From contig CAYFIR010000041.1 of NCBI GenBank assembly GCA_964343195.1, positions 1-45,107 of the forward strand: a DNA stretch of 45,107 bases, in the 5' to 3' direction. The position numbers and the translations under genes are program-made. The notes below the pieces were generated by a model. It did not search any database, had not been told where the DNA came from, and saw nothing but the letters and a program-made list of their open reading frames with translations. This stretch comes from CAYVAP01 sp964343195 (lineage in GTDB: Bacteria > Bacteroidota > Bacteroidia > J057). Positions 8,585-15,242 of the stretch are shown in pieces; positions within the stretch are counted from its first letter, which is position 1, and each line of letters starts with the position of its first letter.

Positions 8585-8871
8585 GGCCGAGCGGAGTCGG
8601 CGGGACTAGGGCTGCACCGGAACAAGAAGACATCAGGTGTCGGCTCTAGGTACTTCACTTCGTTCAGCACAGGCTCTCACCAGCGCCATCCTGGGGATGG
8701 TCATGATCTTAAGCACTGCTTTAGCAGTGCCGCTCGTGAGCCCTGTGCTGAGCTTGTCGAAGCATCTCCGAAGCGAAACGTCAAGTCAAAGCGTCTCTGA
8801 CGCCAGGCGCACTTGAAAACGGAATGGTCAGCAGCATGGGAACCGGGTTCGGAGACCCGGCGCAGCGTGGG
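8585..8871 (+). repeat. Repeat family R3, interrupted copy with nested 221-bp insertion
   Basis: The left half (8585-8620: ggccgagcggagtcgg ... gactagggctgcaccgg) and right half (8842-8871: accgggttcggagaccc.gcgcagcgtggg) together match the continuous copy at 10213-10274. Between them lie 221 bases (8621-8841) absent from the 10.2-kb copy, flanked by the 5-bp direct repeat ACCGG (8616-8620 and 8842-8846), which is present once in the intact copy. This is the signature of insertion with target duplication. The inserted block contains repeat R2a and a pair of inverted REP-like segments (8664-8679, 8736-8750). No gene is evident here. Confidence 0.75.
8713..8836 (+). repeat. Repeat family R2, copy a, carrying an extra 22-bp REP-like piece
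   Basis: Matches 40326-40431 over its whole length: an opening hairpin (gcactgct-tt-agcagtgc, 8713-8730), then cgctcgtgag, ccgaagcgaaacgtcaagt, an inner hairpin gcgtc-tct-gacgc, and acttgaaaacggaatggtca. Relative to the other copy it has 22 extra bases at 8741-8762 (ccctgtgctgagcttgtcga plus ag), a palindromic REP type common in many bacteria. Here that piece pairs with a segment near 8664-8679. It is non-coding and highly structured. Confidence 0.75.
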
Positions 8872-8911
8872 TTTCCCTTGGGTTGATTGGTGTCTCCGAA
8901 TATCGATCAAC

Positions 8912-9022
8912 CTAGTGCATTCGGAATGAAATAATATCCCAATTCAGATTGATGCAAGACCCTGACCAGCAGTACTTTCAATTGCGAATTGCTGATCACG
9001 AATTTCGAATGCGAAGCACTAG
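8912..9022 (+). repeat. MITE-like element, copy A (CTAG-bounded family)
   Basis: 111 bp, beginning CTAGTGCATTCGG and ending CGAATGCGAAGCACTAG, so the ends are inverted repeats (CTAGTGC/GCACTAG). The inner phrase ccagcagtactttcaatt is shared with the copies at 16268-16371, 37559-37669 and 40184-40286. It contains no reading frame. This is the only one of the four not between convergent genes; it lies upstream of the interrupted TonB-C-like gene, in the same orientation as copy B. Confidence 0.75.
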
Positions 9023-9073
9023 TTTTAGGGATTCCAATCCCGACAAGAGGAATCGAAGAAAAGGGTAGTCAGC

Positions 9074-9460
9074 ATGAGGTGTTTCCAAATAGTACTTTTT
9101 TGCCTAGTTGTTGGCTTATGGACGGACTCTGCTTTCGCTCAGGTTTCCGACTCTTTGTCTAATGAATACCTTGAGCCACCTGAGCCAACCAATTATGGGG
9201 AATTTACCTAGAAGATGAGCCAGTCTGGCGCAATGAAGATCCTGCAAGACGCTGGGTTGCCGTGTCGCATTATGTTTCAAGTCAAGGTAGATACCAATGG
9301 CAACCCAATCGACCATTGCTATGAGGGGGATATTTGCCACCTGATAGCGTTTTGGATGATGGAAGAGCACATTCCTATGCTACGCTTTAGTCCGGGAACT
9401 ATCAATGGCAAACCTGTAACTGCCTGGGTGGGAATGTCTGTCAAATGGACGACTAGATAA
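9074..9460 (+). pseudogene. Secreted TonB C-terminal-domain-like protein split by an in-frame TAG
   Basis: A start at 9074 gives a signal peptide (hydrophobic core IVLFCLVVGLW, cut after AFAQ near residue 23) and 45 residues, then TAG at 9209-9211. The same frame continues without interruption for 82 more codons to 9460. The downstream part (IMFQVKVDTNGNPIDHC ... MLRFSPGTINGKPVTAWVGM) resembles the TonB C-terminal fold: an FxVxVDxxGN strand, then FxPxxxNGKPV and a final strand. Reading through the TAG gives a coherent 128-residue secreted protein. The options are a nonsense pseudogene, a base error, or readthrough; I favour the first. The downstream ATG at 9215 alone would lack the export signal. 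A repeat-laden region surrounds it. Confidence 0.6.
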
Positions 9461-9559
9461 AATACATAGCGGTAGCGTGGTATGGCATTCTCATTCGTTG
9501 AGGCTGGCTTTTCTTAACCCAAATGCCGATCTTACTTCTTGAATATCAATTACTAGGGC

Positions 9560-9766
9560 ATGACTTATTTTCAAATTGATCCTACCCTCATGCGCTTTGA
9601 ACTGCCAGAAGCCCTCCATCGAAGGCTTCAGGATCTGCTGAAGGCCCAAGAGCAGGGACGCATCCTGACGACCTCTGAGCGGCAGGAAGCGGAGGGGCTG
9701 GTCGAGATGAGCGAATTCCTGTCGCTGTTGAAACTCAAAGCACAGCGGTTCCAAACGGAGGAATGA
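9560..9766 (+). CDS. Small hypothetical protein paired with HNH nuclease
   Basis: 68 residues, predicted mostly helical, with charged heptad-like runs (RLQDLLKAQEQGR, EAEGLVEMSEFLSLLKLKAQ). No domain recognised. It ends 6 bases before the HNH nuclease start, so the two are almost certainly co-transcribed. Small helical proteins directly upstream of short HNH nucleases recur in several bacterial phyla in my recollection. A role as antitoxin or partner is inference only. Confidence 0.65.
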   Translation: MTYFQIDPTLMRFELPEALHRRLQDLLKAQEQGRILTTSERQEAEGLVEMSEFLSLLKLKAQRFQTEE

Positions 9767-9772
9767 TGCAGT

Positions 9773-10180
9773 ATGGCTTACCTATCTGACTCTCTAAAGC
9801 AACTTGTCCGGAAACGTGCAGAAGATCGATGTGAGTACTGCCATCTTGCACAAGCCGGTCAGGTGGCGACTTTTCACATAGACCATATTCGTCCGGTGAA
9901 ATCTGGCGGTCCCACCGAATCTCACAACCTGGCTTTGGCCTGTGTGGGGTGTTCCCTTCATAAAGCCGCCAAAACAACGGCACTTGACCCAGAAACTGGC
10001 CAGTATGCTCCTCTTTTTCATCCTAGACAGGATCATTGGGAGGATCACTTTGCCTGGGATGGATTTATCCTATCAGCTCTAACTTCTATTGGAAGAGCTA
10101 CTATCTCAGCGCTAAAATTGAACAGGCCACTTTTGGTAGCCATTCGTGAGGAGGAGGCATATTGGGGCCGACATCCATAG
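9773..10180 (+). CDS. HNH endonuclease
   Basis: 135 residues. The HNH/beta-beta-alpha-metal motif is complete: a zinc pair C20-x2-C23, the H35-I-D37-H38 strand with catalytic H38, N52, a second pair C57-x2-C60, and H63. The remainder (PLFHPRQDHWEDHF ... GRATISALKLNR) is the conserved tail of this short stand-alone HNH family. Such proteins cut or nick DNA; the target is unknown. The gene is transcribed with the 68-residue protein upstream. It could belong to a toxin-like or defence-like pair or be a selfish nuclease. The surrounding repeats and the AT-rich DNA downstream fit an accessory patch. Confidence 0.88.
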   Translation: MAYLSDSLKQLVRKRAEDRCEYCHLAQAGQVATFHIDHIRPVKSGGPTESHNLALACVGCSLHKAAKTTALDPETGQYAPLFHPRQDHWEDHFAWDGFILSALTSIGRATISALKLNRPLLVAIREEEAYWGRHP

Positions 10181-10212
10181 TATCCGAAAAGATTGCGTAG
10201 GTCCCCTAAATA

Positions 10213-10274
10213 TGGCCGAGCGGAGTCGGTAAGACTAGGGCTGCACCGGGTTCGGAGACCCTGCGCAGCGTGGG
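10213..10274 (+). repeat. Repeat family R3, uninterrupted copy
   Basis: 62 bp matching the two halves at 8585-8620 and 8842-8871 with a few substitutions. The single ACCGG at its middle corresponds to the duplicated ACCGG around the insertion in the other copy. It follows the HNH stop codon by about 30 bases. Confidence 0.7.
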
Positions 10275-10699
10275 ACTTCTCTTCATTTTTTCGCATCTGA
10301 AGGAAGTTCAAGATCCAGGTAGGTTATTTCACGACCAATCTGGTCCAGGATAGACTTTTGCCAGAGTTGTTAATATAGAAGTAGCCTTCCATTTCCCCCT
10401 TTTTACCTGTACATCAAACACTAATTGCGAAGCTATTCTTACAGCGATTTTTCGCTATGGGCTGATAGGATGTATTTAACAAATGTCATTTATTAGGAAT
10501 GAGCTTCTGTGTGGGGTAAGTTGTTTATATTCAGTCTATTGTGATAATAAAGTTTGAACAATAATTAGGAATATACGAATGATAAATGAACAAAGTCACT
10601 GAACTAAATCGTTTTCGGTAGTTGACTTTTTGCTCGCTTTCCCCTTCTTTTGTTGAACGCCCACTGCTACTTGCTGCTCAACATTGTAACCGAAGGAAT
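10275..10699. other. AT-rich gene-free stretch
   Basis: Between repeat R3 and the Nudix gene. From about 10330 to 10620 the base composition is clearly more AT-rich than the neighbouring genes. No reading frame with coding character is present. A minus-strand run of about 28 codons ending at 10284 looks protein-like but has a stop just upstream. The Nudix promoter should lie here, but I cannot pin it down. Confidence 0.5.
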
Positions 10700-11149
10700 A
10701 TGACTCGGAAAGTATTCGCGTACCTTACCCGCATCCAGGAAGGGGAGCCTCAGCTTCTGGTTTTCAGGAAAGTCAAAAGCCCGCAGGAAGGCCTGCAGGT
10801 ACCCGGTGGGACAGTAGAGTTTGACGAACGTGAGGAAGAGGCCCTCTATCGGCAGATAGAAGAAGAGTCAGGTCTGGTGCATTTGCGCTTCCTCTCAAAG
10901 CTAGATGAGCACGTCCTATACCGTGGTTCCAGGAGCAATTCCGAAAAACGCTTCTTCTTTCATGTAGAATCACTGGAGCAGCCGCCTCATCGCTGGCTCC
11001 ACACTGTGGACAGTTACAGCCATGACGACGGGGAACTGCTGGAGTATTTTTGGATACCGCTCTGCAAAGCAACCGGAATGCTCGCTCGTGAGCAGGATCG
11101 CTCTCTTCATACGTTAGCGGGCTATGGCCGTCGGAGACAGGCCGGTTGA
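10700..11149 (+). CDS. Nudix hydrolase-like protein with altered Nudix box
   Basis: 149 residues from the ATG at 10700, preferred over an in-frame TTG at 10622 because gaagga precedes it and the Nudix fold starts right there (RKVFAYLTRI). The Nudix box runs from G37 to L59 in the pattern G-x5-E-x7-R-Q-I-x-E-E-x-G-L. It keeps the metal-binding glutamates E55 and E56, but the usual glutamate after the arginine is Q52. Nudix enzymes hydrolyse nucleoside diphosphates linked to another moiety; the substrate cannot be told. The Q may lower activity or indicate a non-classical substrate. It is transcribed alone and followed by a hairpin. Confidence 0.8.
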   Translation: MTRKVFAYLTRIQEGEPQLLVFRKVKSPQEGLQVPGGTVEFDEREEEALYRQIEEESGLVHLRFLSKLDEHVLYRGSRSNSEKRFFFHVESLEQPPHRWLHTVDSYSHDDGELLEYFWIPLCKATGMLAREQDRSLHTLAGYGRRRQAG

Positions 11150-11184
11150 GGCTGTGCAACTCAGATTTTCAGTTAGTAAAAGCA

Positions 11185-11214
11185 ACAGGGTGGAAGTGTT
11201 TACTTCCACCCTGT
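11185..11214 (+). terminator. Hairpin downstream of the Nudix gene
   Basis: A perfect 12-bp stem (acagggtggaag / cttccaccctgt) with a 6-base loop, 35 bases after the Nudix stop codon. No clear T-run follows (gcgttatta), so it may act as a weak terminator or as an RNA 3'-end stabiliser. Confidence 0.55.
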
Positions 11215-11270
11215 GCGTTATTACCTGATGCAGGGTCGCAGTTCGGAGGCAGGTATTACACCTTCTAATC

Positions 11271-11425
11271 TTGGCTCTATCCAAAAGATTGAAGCTTTTC
11301 CAATTGCAATGTCGCCTTCAGCGGGACCTACCTTTTTTCAAAAAAAGGTAGGCCAAAAAACCTCGGCATTTCAGGCAGCCCGCAAGCCGCCCCGAGCGCC
11401 AAATGCCGGGCCAACGCCGCCCCAA
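11271..11425 (-). repeat. Repeat family R1, compact inverted copy
   Basis: On the minus strand this matches the left-edge element in the same order: GC-rich start, hairpin (arms at 11327-11338 and 11340-11352), the gtaggtcccgctgaaggcgac phrase (here nearly identical to tandem unit 2 of the left copy), then attggaaaagc...ttttggata. It lacks the three 75-bp units. It sits in the 457-base gap between the Nudix and E2 genes. The remainder of the gap (about 11426-11606) is AT-rich with nothing recognised. Confidence 0.75.
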
Positions 11426-11606
11426 GTTTGCGTTAAACTTTCTGGTACAGGGGCTCATTAAAGACCATTCAATAATTCATTAACCTCAGCATAAAACTCG
11501 AGATTGATTAATTCTAGAATGTGGATTCCAAGACATCAGTGGAGATTTCTCTCCATTCAAGATGGATAAAATTCAGCTAAAACCTCCCTACTTACTGTCG
11601 GGTTGC

Positions 11607-12965
11607 TTAAATCTCCGCGTCCAGGTCCCAGGCTTCCAGCAAGTCGCCAACCCGCTTGACAAAGCGACCTCCCAGGGCACCGTCGATGATGCGGTGGTCA
11701 TAGCTATGCGAAAGGAACATCTTCTGGCGAATGCCGATCAGGTCCCCCGCAGGAGTCTCGATAACGGCGGGCACCTTGCGGATGGCTCCAACCGCCAGAA
11801 TCGCAACCTGCGGCTGCAGGATGATCGGCGTCCCCATCACGTTGCCAAATGTGCCGACATTGGACAGGGTATAGGTTCCACCCTGGAGTTCATCGGGCTT
11901 AAGTTTGTTTTCGCGGGCGCGTACGGCCAGGTCATTGACGGCGGCGCTCAGGCCAGCGAGGTTCAGGCGGTCCGCATTGCGGATCACAGGCACGATCAGG
12001 TTGTCATTGGGCAGGGCGACGGCAATGCCGATGTTGATGTCGCGCTTGACGATGATTTTATCTCCATTGACCGAGGCGTTGACCATGGGCATTTCACGCA
12101 GGGCACGGGCTACAGCCCAGAGGAAAATTGGGGTGAAGGTCAGCTTCTCTCCATACTGTTTCTGGAAGGCGGCTTTATTGCGTTGACGCCACTGGAAAAT
12201 GTGGGTCACGTCGGCCTCAACGAAGGAAGTCACATGAGCCGAGGTCTGCTTGGAGGCGACCATGTTTTGCGCGATCATCTTGCGCATTCGGTCCATTTCG
12301 ATGATCTCGGACTCACCAGAAAAGCTCATCGGAGCAGGAGAAACGGAAGCCGCTGGTTTGCTGGCGGAAATTGCAGGTTTGGCCTCAGACTTGCCGTTGA
12401 CGTGTGGCTTGGGTGAAGTCGGTGCAGGAGGAGCAGCAGTACGGTTTTTTACGTAGGAGAGGATATCCTTCTTGGTCACACGACCTCCACGGCCTGTACC
12501 GGGCACCTGCTCCAGTTCCACCATGCTAATGCTCTCCTTACGGGCGATGTTCATCACCAGTGGAGAATAAAAGCGATCTCCGTCGCTGTTTTGAGGGGCT
12601 GCACTTTCGCTTTCCTGGGGGACATAGGGTACCGAAGCGGCTACTTTTTCCATTTCTGGTTCAGCTTCCGGCTCTGGCTCGGCATCAGGAGCGTCGTCAG
12701 TTGTATCCTCATTTGCGACAGCACCTTCGGTCTCGATGATGGCGATCACTTCTCCTACCGGGACGACATCGCCTTCCTTGAACTTGACCTCCAGCAGTTT
12801 GCCATCTACGGGAGAAGGAACCTCCGAATCTACCTTGTCAGTAGCTATCTCGAGGACAGTTTCTTCTGCTTCAATCTCGTCACCGATCTGCTTGGACCAA
12901 CTGAGAACGGTCGCTTCTATAATCGATTCGCCCATTTTGGGCATAGTCAATTCAAAACGTGCCAT
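11607..12965 (-). CDS. Dihydrolipoamide acyltransferase (E2) of a 2-oxo acid dehydrogenase complex
   Basis: 452 residues. One N-terminal lipoyl domain (about 3-80) with lipoylation at K44 (ATDKVDSE), an acidic/Pro-Ala linker, a peripheral E1/E3-binding domain (about 131-172, FYSPLVMNIARKE), a second Ala/Pro/Ser linker, then the catalytic acyltransferase domain ending with the H424-x3-D428-G429 motif. It transfers acyl groups from lipoyl-lysine to CoA in the cytosol. A single lipoyl domain and the ARKE...VPGTGRGGRVTKKD binding domain suit a branched-chain or general Bacteroidota 2-oxo acid complex; pyruvate cannot be excluded. E1 and E3 are not in the window. The gene lies 67 bp downstream of cinA on the same strand and may be co-transcribed with it. 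Confidence 0.93.
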   Translation of the reverse strand: MARFELTMPKMGESIIEATVLSWSKQIGDEIEAEETVLEIATDKVDSEVPSPVDGKLLEVKFKEGDVVPVGEVIAIIETEGAVANEDTTDDAPDAEPEPEAEPEMEKVAASVPYVPQESESAAPQNSDGDRFYSPLVMNIARKESISMVELEQVPGTGRGGRVTKKDILSYVKNRTAAPPAPTSPKPHVNGKSEAKPAISASKPAASVSPAPMSFSGESEIIEMDRMRKMIAQNMVASKQTSAHVTSFVEADVTHIFQWRQRNKAAFQKQYGEKLTFTPIFLWAVARALREMPMVNASVNGDKIIVKRDINIGIAVALPNDNLIVPVIRNADRLNLAGLSAAVNDLAVRARENKLKPDELQGGTYTLSNVGTFGNVMGTPIILQPQVAILAVGAIRKVPAVIETPAGDLIGIRQKMFLSHSYDHRIIDGALGGRFVKRVGDLLEAWDLDAEI

Positions 12966-13032
12966 ATGTATTCTATTTTCAGTAGTAGTAGTACTTTTTA
13001 ATCTCCAAAACTACTCAAAAAGCATAGGGTTC

Positions 13033-14283
13033 TCAAAAATCCGAGCGAATATTCGCCAGCCCTGTCAGCAGCAGGATATTGCTGGCCCGCTCGATGTTGA
13101 CGTTTCGGCGATAGAGAAAATCGATATGCTTTGTCATGGACTTTTTCGCAGTGGCATACCCCAGCCAGGCTTCTGCTGGTAAATTTTCTGCCGGCTCGGC
13201 CCGACCAGTAATGGCCAGCCCTACATCTGCCCCCATGAGTTGTCGTACCCCTTCGGCCATGCTCTGGGCTACGGCCTCAGAGACTACGCCATACTTCTCG
13301 ATGATTTCGGGCGATACGCCAAGTACCTTACTCTTGACTTCCGTAAAATATGCCGTTACTCCGCCCTTGAAATAGCGCGATGCTCCTGATATGCTAACCA
13401 GTTTGGCAGCTACCATGCCACCGGTCATGCTCTCTGCAACTGCCAGCGTGAGGCCTTTTTCCATGAAAGCTTCCTGTACAATCAGAGCAAGATCTTTGGT
13501 AGTACGTGTGTAAGCTTCTTTCTGGAATTGACGATAAACGCGGTCTGAGGTGGTGCTGGCCAACTCCGCTGCGATATTTTTTTGCTCAATCGGAAGTTGA
13601 GTCGCGATTTCAAGCCACAATCCATCAACCCTCGGGAGGTAGGCAACCTCTATTTCGGGGGGAAACGGTGCCTCTTTTTCCAGAGCTTCCATTCGCTGGG
13701 CGGCTTCTGACTCAGGTACACCTGTGATTCGCACGACTTCACGCAGAAAGGCATTGGGGGATCTTTCGCGCTGTAGCAGGGGGATCACCTCATTTTGGAG
13801 CATGTGCAGCATCTCAAAGGGAACTCCGGGCATGGAAATGAGCATTTTTTCTCCCCTTCGGAAGAGCATCCCGGGGGCGGTACCGAGTTCATTGCGGACC
13901 ACCTCACACACATCCGGAACCATGGCCTGCTGCTCGGTCAATTCATTGAGTGCCCTACCACGTTTGCGATAGCGTTCCCTCAGATGCGCCAGGGTGGGCT
14001 CATGGAGTACATAGCCCCCGCCTCCGAAGCTCTCTTTTAGCGTCTGCTTGGTGATGTCGTCCTGGGTGGGGCCTAGCCCTCCGCTCATGAGGATGACCTC
14101 ACTGTGCCCGAATTCCTGCTCTACTGTCTGCTGGATATCCTCGGCCTGGTCCGCGATGGTCACGACTCTCCCCAGATGAAAACCTGACTCCCGCAGCATG
14201 GTGCCGGCGCGGGCGGCATTGGTGTTGATGATGGTGCCTTTCAGCAATTCATTGCCAATGGTTATCAGGGATATTTTTGTCAT
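13033..14283 (-). CDS. cinA: CinA-family protein (nucleotide pyrophosphatase / NMN deamidase-like)
   Basis: 416 residues with both CinA halves: an N-terminal MoaB/COG1058 domain (about 3-170; TIGNELLKG, MSGGLGPTQDD, SMPGVPFEM) linked to ADP-ribose or NAD-related pyrophosphate cleavage, and a C-terminal PncC-like amidohydrolase domain (about 258-416; AESMTGG at 283-289, GASRYFKGGVTAY). PncC enzymes convert NMN to nicotinic acid mononucleotide. The loop that normally reads TGIAGPxGG...PVGT is here ITGRAEPAENLPAEAW (358-373), so its glycines and proline are displaced and deamidase activity may be lost. A terminator-like hairpin ends just 15 nt before the start codon. E2 follows in the same direction. 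Confidence 0.9.
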   Translation of the reverse strand: MTKISLITIGNELLKGTIINTNAARAGTMLRESGFHLGRVVTIADQAEDIQQTVEQEFGHSEVILMSGGLGPTQDDITKQTLKESFGGGGYVLHEPTLAHLRERYRKRGRALNELTEQQAMVPDVCEVVRNELGTAPGMLFRRGEKMLISMPGVPFEMLHMLQNEVIPLLQRERSPNAFLREVVRITGVPESEAAQRMEALEKEAPFPPEIEVAYLPRVDGLWLEIATQLPIEQKNIAAELASTTSDRVYRQFQKEAYTRTTKDLALIVQEAFMEKGLTLAVAESMTGGMVAAKLVSISGASRYFKGGVTAYFTEVKSKVLGVSPEIIEKYGVVSEAVAQSMAEGVRQLMGADVGLAITGRAEPAENLPAEAWLGYATAKKSMTKHIDFLYRRNVNIERASNILLLTGLANIRSDF

Positions 14284-14298
14284 GGAAGAAATATAAAA

Positions 14299-14330
14299 AG
14301 GACGTACGTTCTATTGCGAACATACGTCCT
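14299..14330 (-). terminator. Rho-independent terminator just upstream of cinA
   Basis: Read on the minus strand, a 12-bp stem with one mismatch (ggacgtatgttc / gaacgtacgtcc, 6-base loop) is followed by TTTTT. It lies after the stop of the barrel-protein gene (14360) and ends about 15 bases before the cinA ATG. It should stop transcription of the upstream gene. Any cinA transcript must start after it, overlap it, or read through it, so it could also act as an attenuator. Confidence 0.75.
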
Positions 14331-14359
14331 CATGACTTTCCTTCCAATCTTTGCAGCCT

Positions 14360-15010
14360 CTATTCCATGTTGTACATTTTCTCTCGTGGAGTCTGGAAGA
14401 TGTTGTATTTGAAAACAAACATGGGGTTGACATGGGCACCCTTTACGCTGATGGCGTCGATGCCATAGGTGGTGTAGCCCATGCCTGGAATATAGTAGAT
14501 GTGGATATCATCCCGTGGTGGGGTGTATCCCACCTGTACCGCGAGATCGAGACTGGCTCTGTTGGTTACCCGTATGACAAATCCAATGGTTGAAGATACC
14601 CCGACCCTGAACCCACGTGTGGCCGAGCGGTAGAAGTTGCCGTCGTCATCCAGATGGAGGAGTTCCTCGTCATAGTAGGATCCAACCAGATTTAACTGGA
14701 TGAACGGGTATTGATATTCGTTGACTTCGCGATTGAAAAAACGGCCGCCAAGGCTTACAAATCCTCCCACATTTCTTGGCTGCATGTATTCGCTGAGGGG
14801 AGAAATGGTAACGGGTTGATCCGGTTCCTGAGTCTGATAACGGATGCCGGTCTGTGCTACCAGAGAAAAGGTGGGTTGTAGCTGCCACTCTGCCTGGACA
14901 TCGAGGCTGTTTAACAGCAGAGGTGTAAGGTTGACTCCCACATCCGTACGAATCTGGGCGGTCAGCTGGAAAACAGAAGCAAGGCTAAGTAGAAGGAGTA
15001 TTTTTTTCAT
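14360..15010 (-). CDS. Secreted beta-barrel-type envelope protein, unknown function
   Basis: 216 residues with a signal peptide (MKKILLLLSL..., cut after TAQ near residue 19). The rest is glycine/aromatic-rich with alternating strands (TRGFRVGVSSTIGFVIRV, SLDLAVQVGYTPP), suggesting a small outer-membrane barrel of the kind with conserved 'outer membrane protein beta-barrel' profiles. It is divergent from the antiporter gene, with 232 bp between them, and is followed by a clear terminator. No specific function recognised. Confidence 0.75.
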   Translation of the reverse strand: MKKILLLLSLASVFQLTAQIRTDVGVNLTPLLLNSLDVQAEWQLQPTFSLVAQTGIRYQTQEPDQPVTISPLSEYMQPRNVGGFVSLGGRFFNREVNEYQYPFIQLNLVGSYYDEELLHLDDDGNFYRSATRGFRVGVSSTIGFVIRVTNRASLDLAVQVGYTPPRDDIHIYYIPGMGYTTYGIDAISVKGAHVNPMFVFKYNIFQTPREKMYNME

Positions 15011-15242
15011 GGGTAAAATCGTGGGGAGGTTTGCTTCAGATTTGGGTCAAAAATATGAGTTTATGTGTTCTGGATGCTTTTTTTGCTCTTTTCTGCGAAA
15101 AGGTCTGCTTCATTGGTAAGGTAAGAGGCCTAGATGGATCAACTATGTAAGGTTTTTTTACATATTTGTCCCTTACACCTTCATATTTGCAACCGCCGTT
15201 CTCTTCATCCGTAAGACCTTCGACGAGTAACCCTCTCTGTTT

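Noticed and set aside
8582..8910. Open frames on both strands after pyruvate carboxylase
   Set aside because: Both are made of repeat families R2 and R3 and have no protein-like composition.
10284..10370. Minus-strand run of about 28 codons (…DQIGREITYLDLELPS…) that looks protein-like
   Set aside because: A stop codon lies immediately upstream and no homologous continuation is visible in any frame; it is at most a gene remnant.
11213..11461. Plus-strand open frame of 82 codons
   Set aside because: It lies in repeat R1; the reading frame is a by-product of GC-rich repeat sequence.
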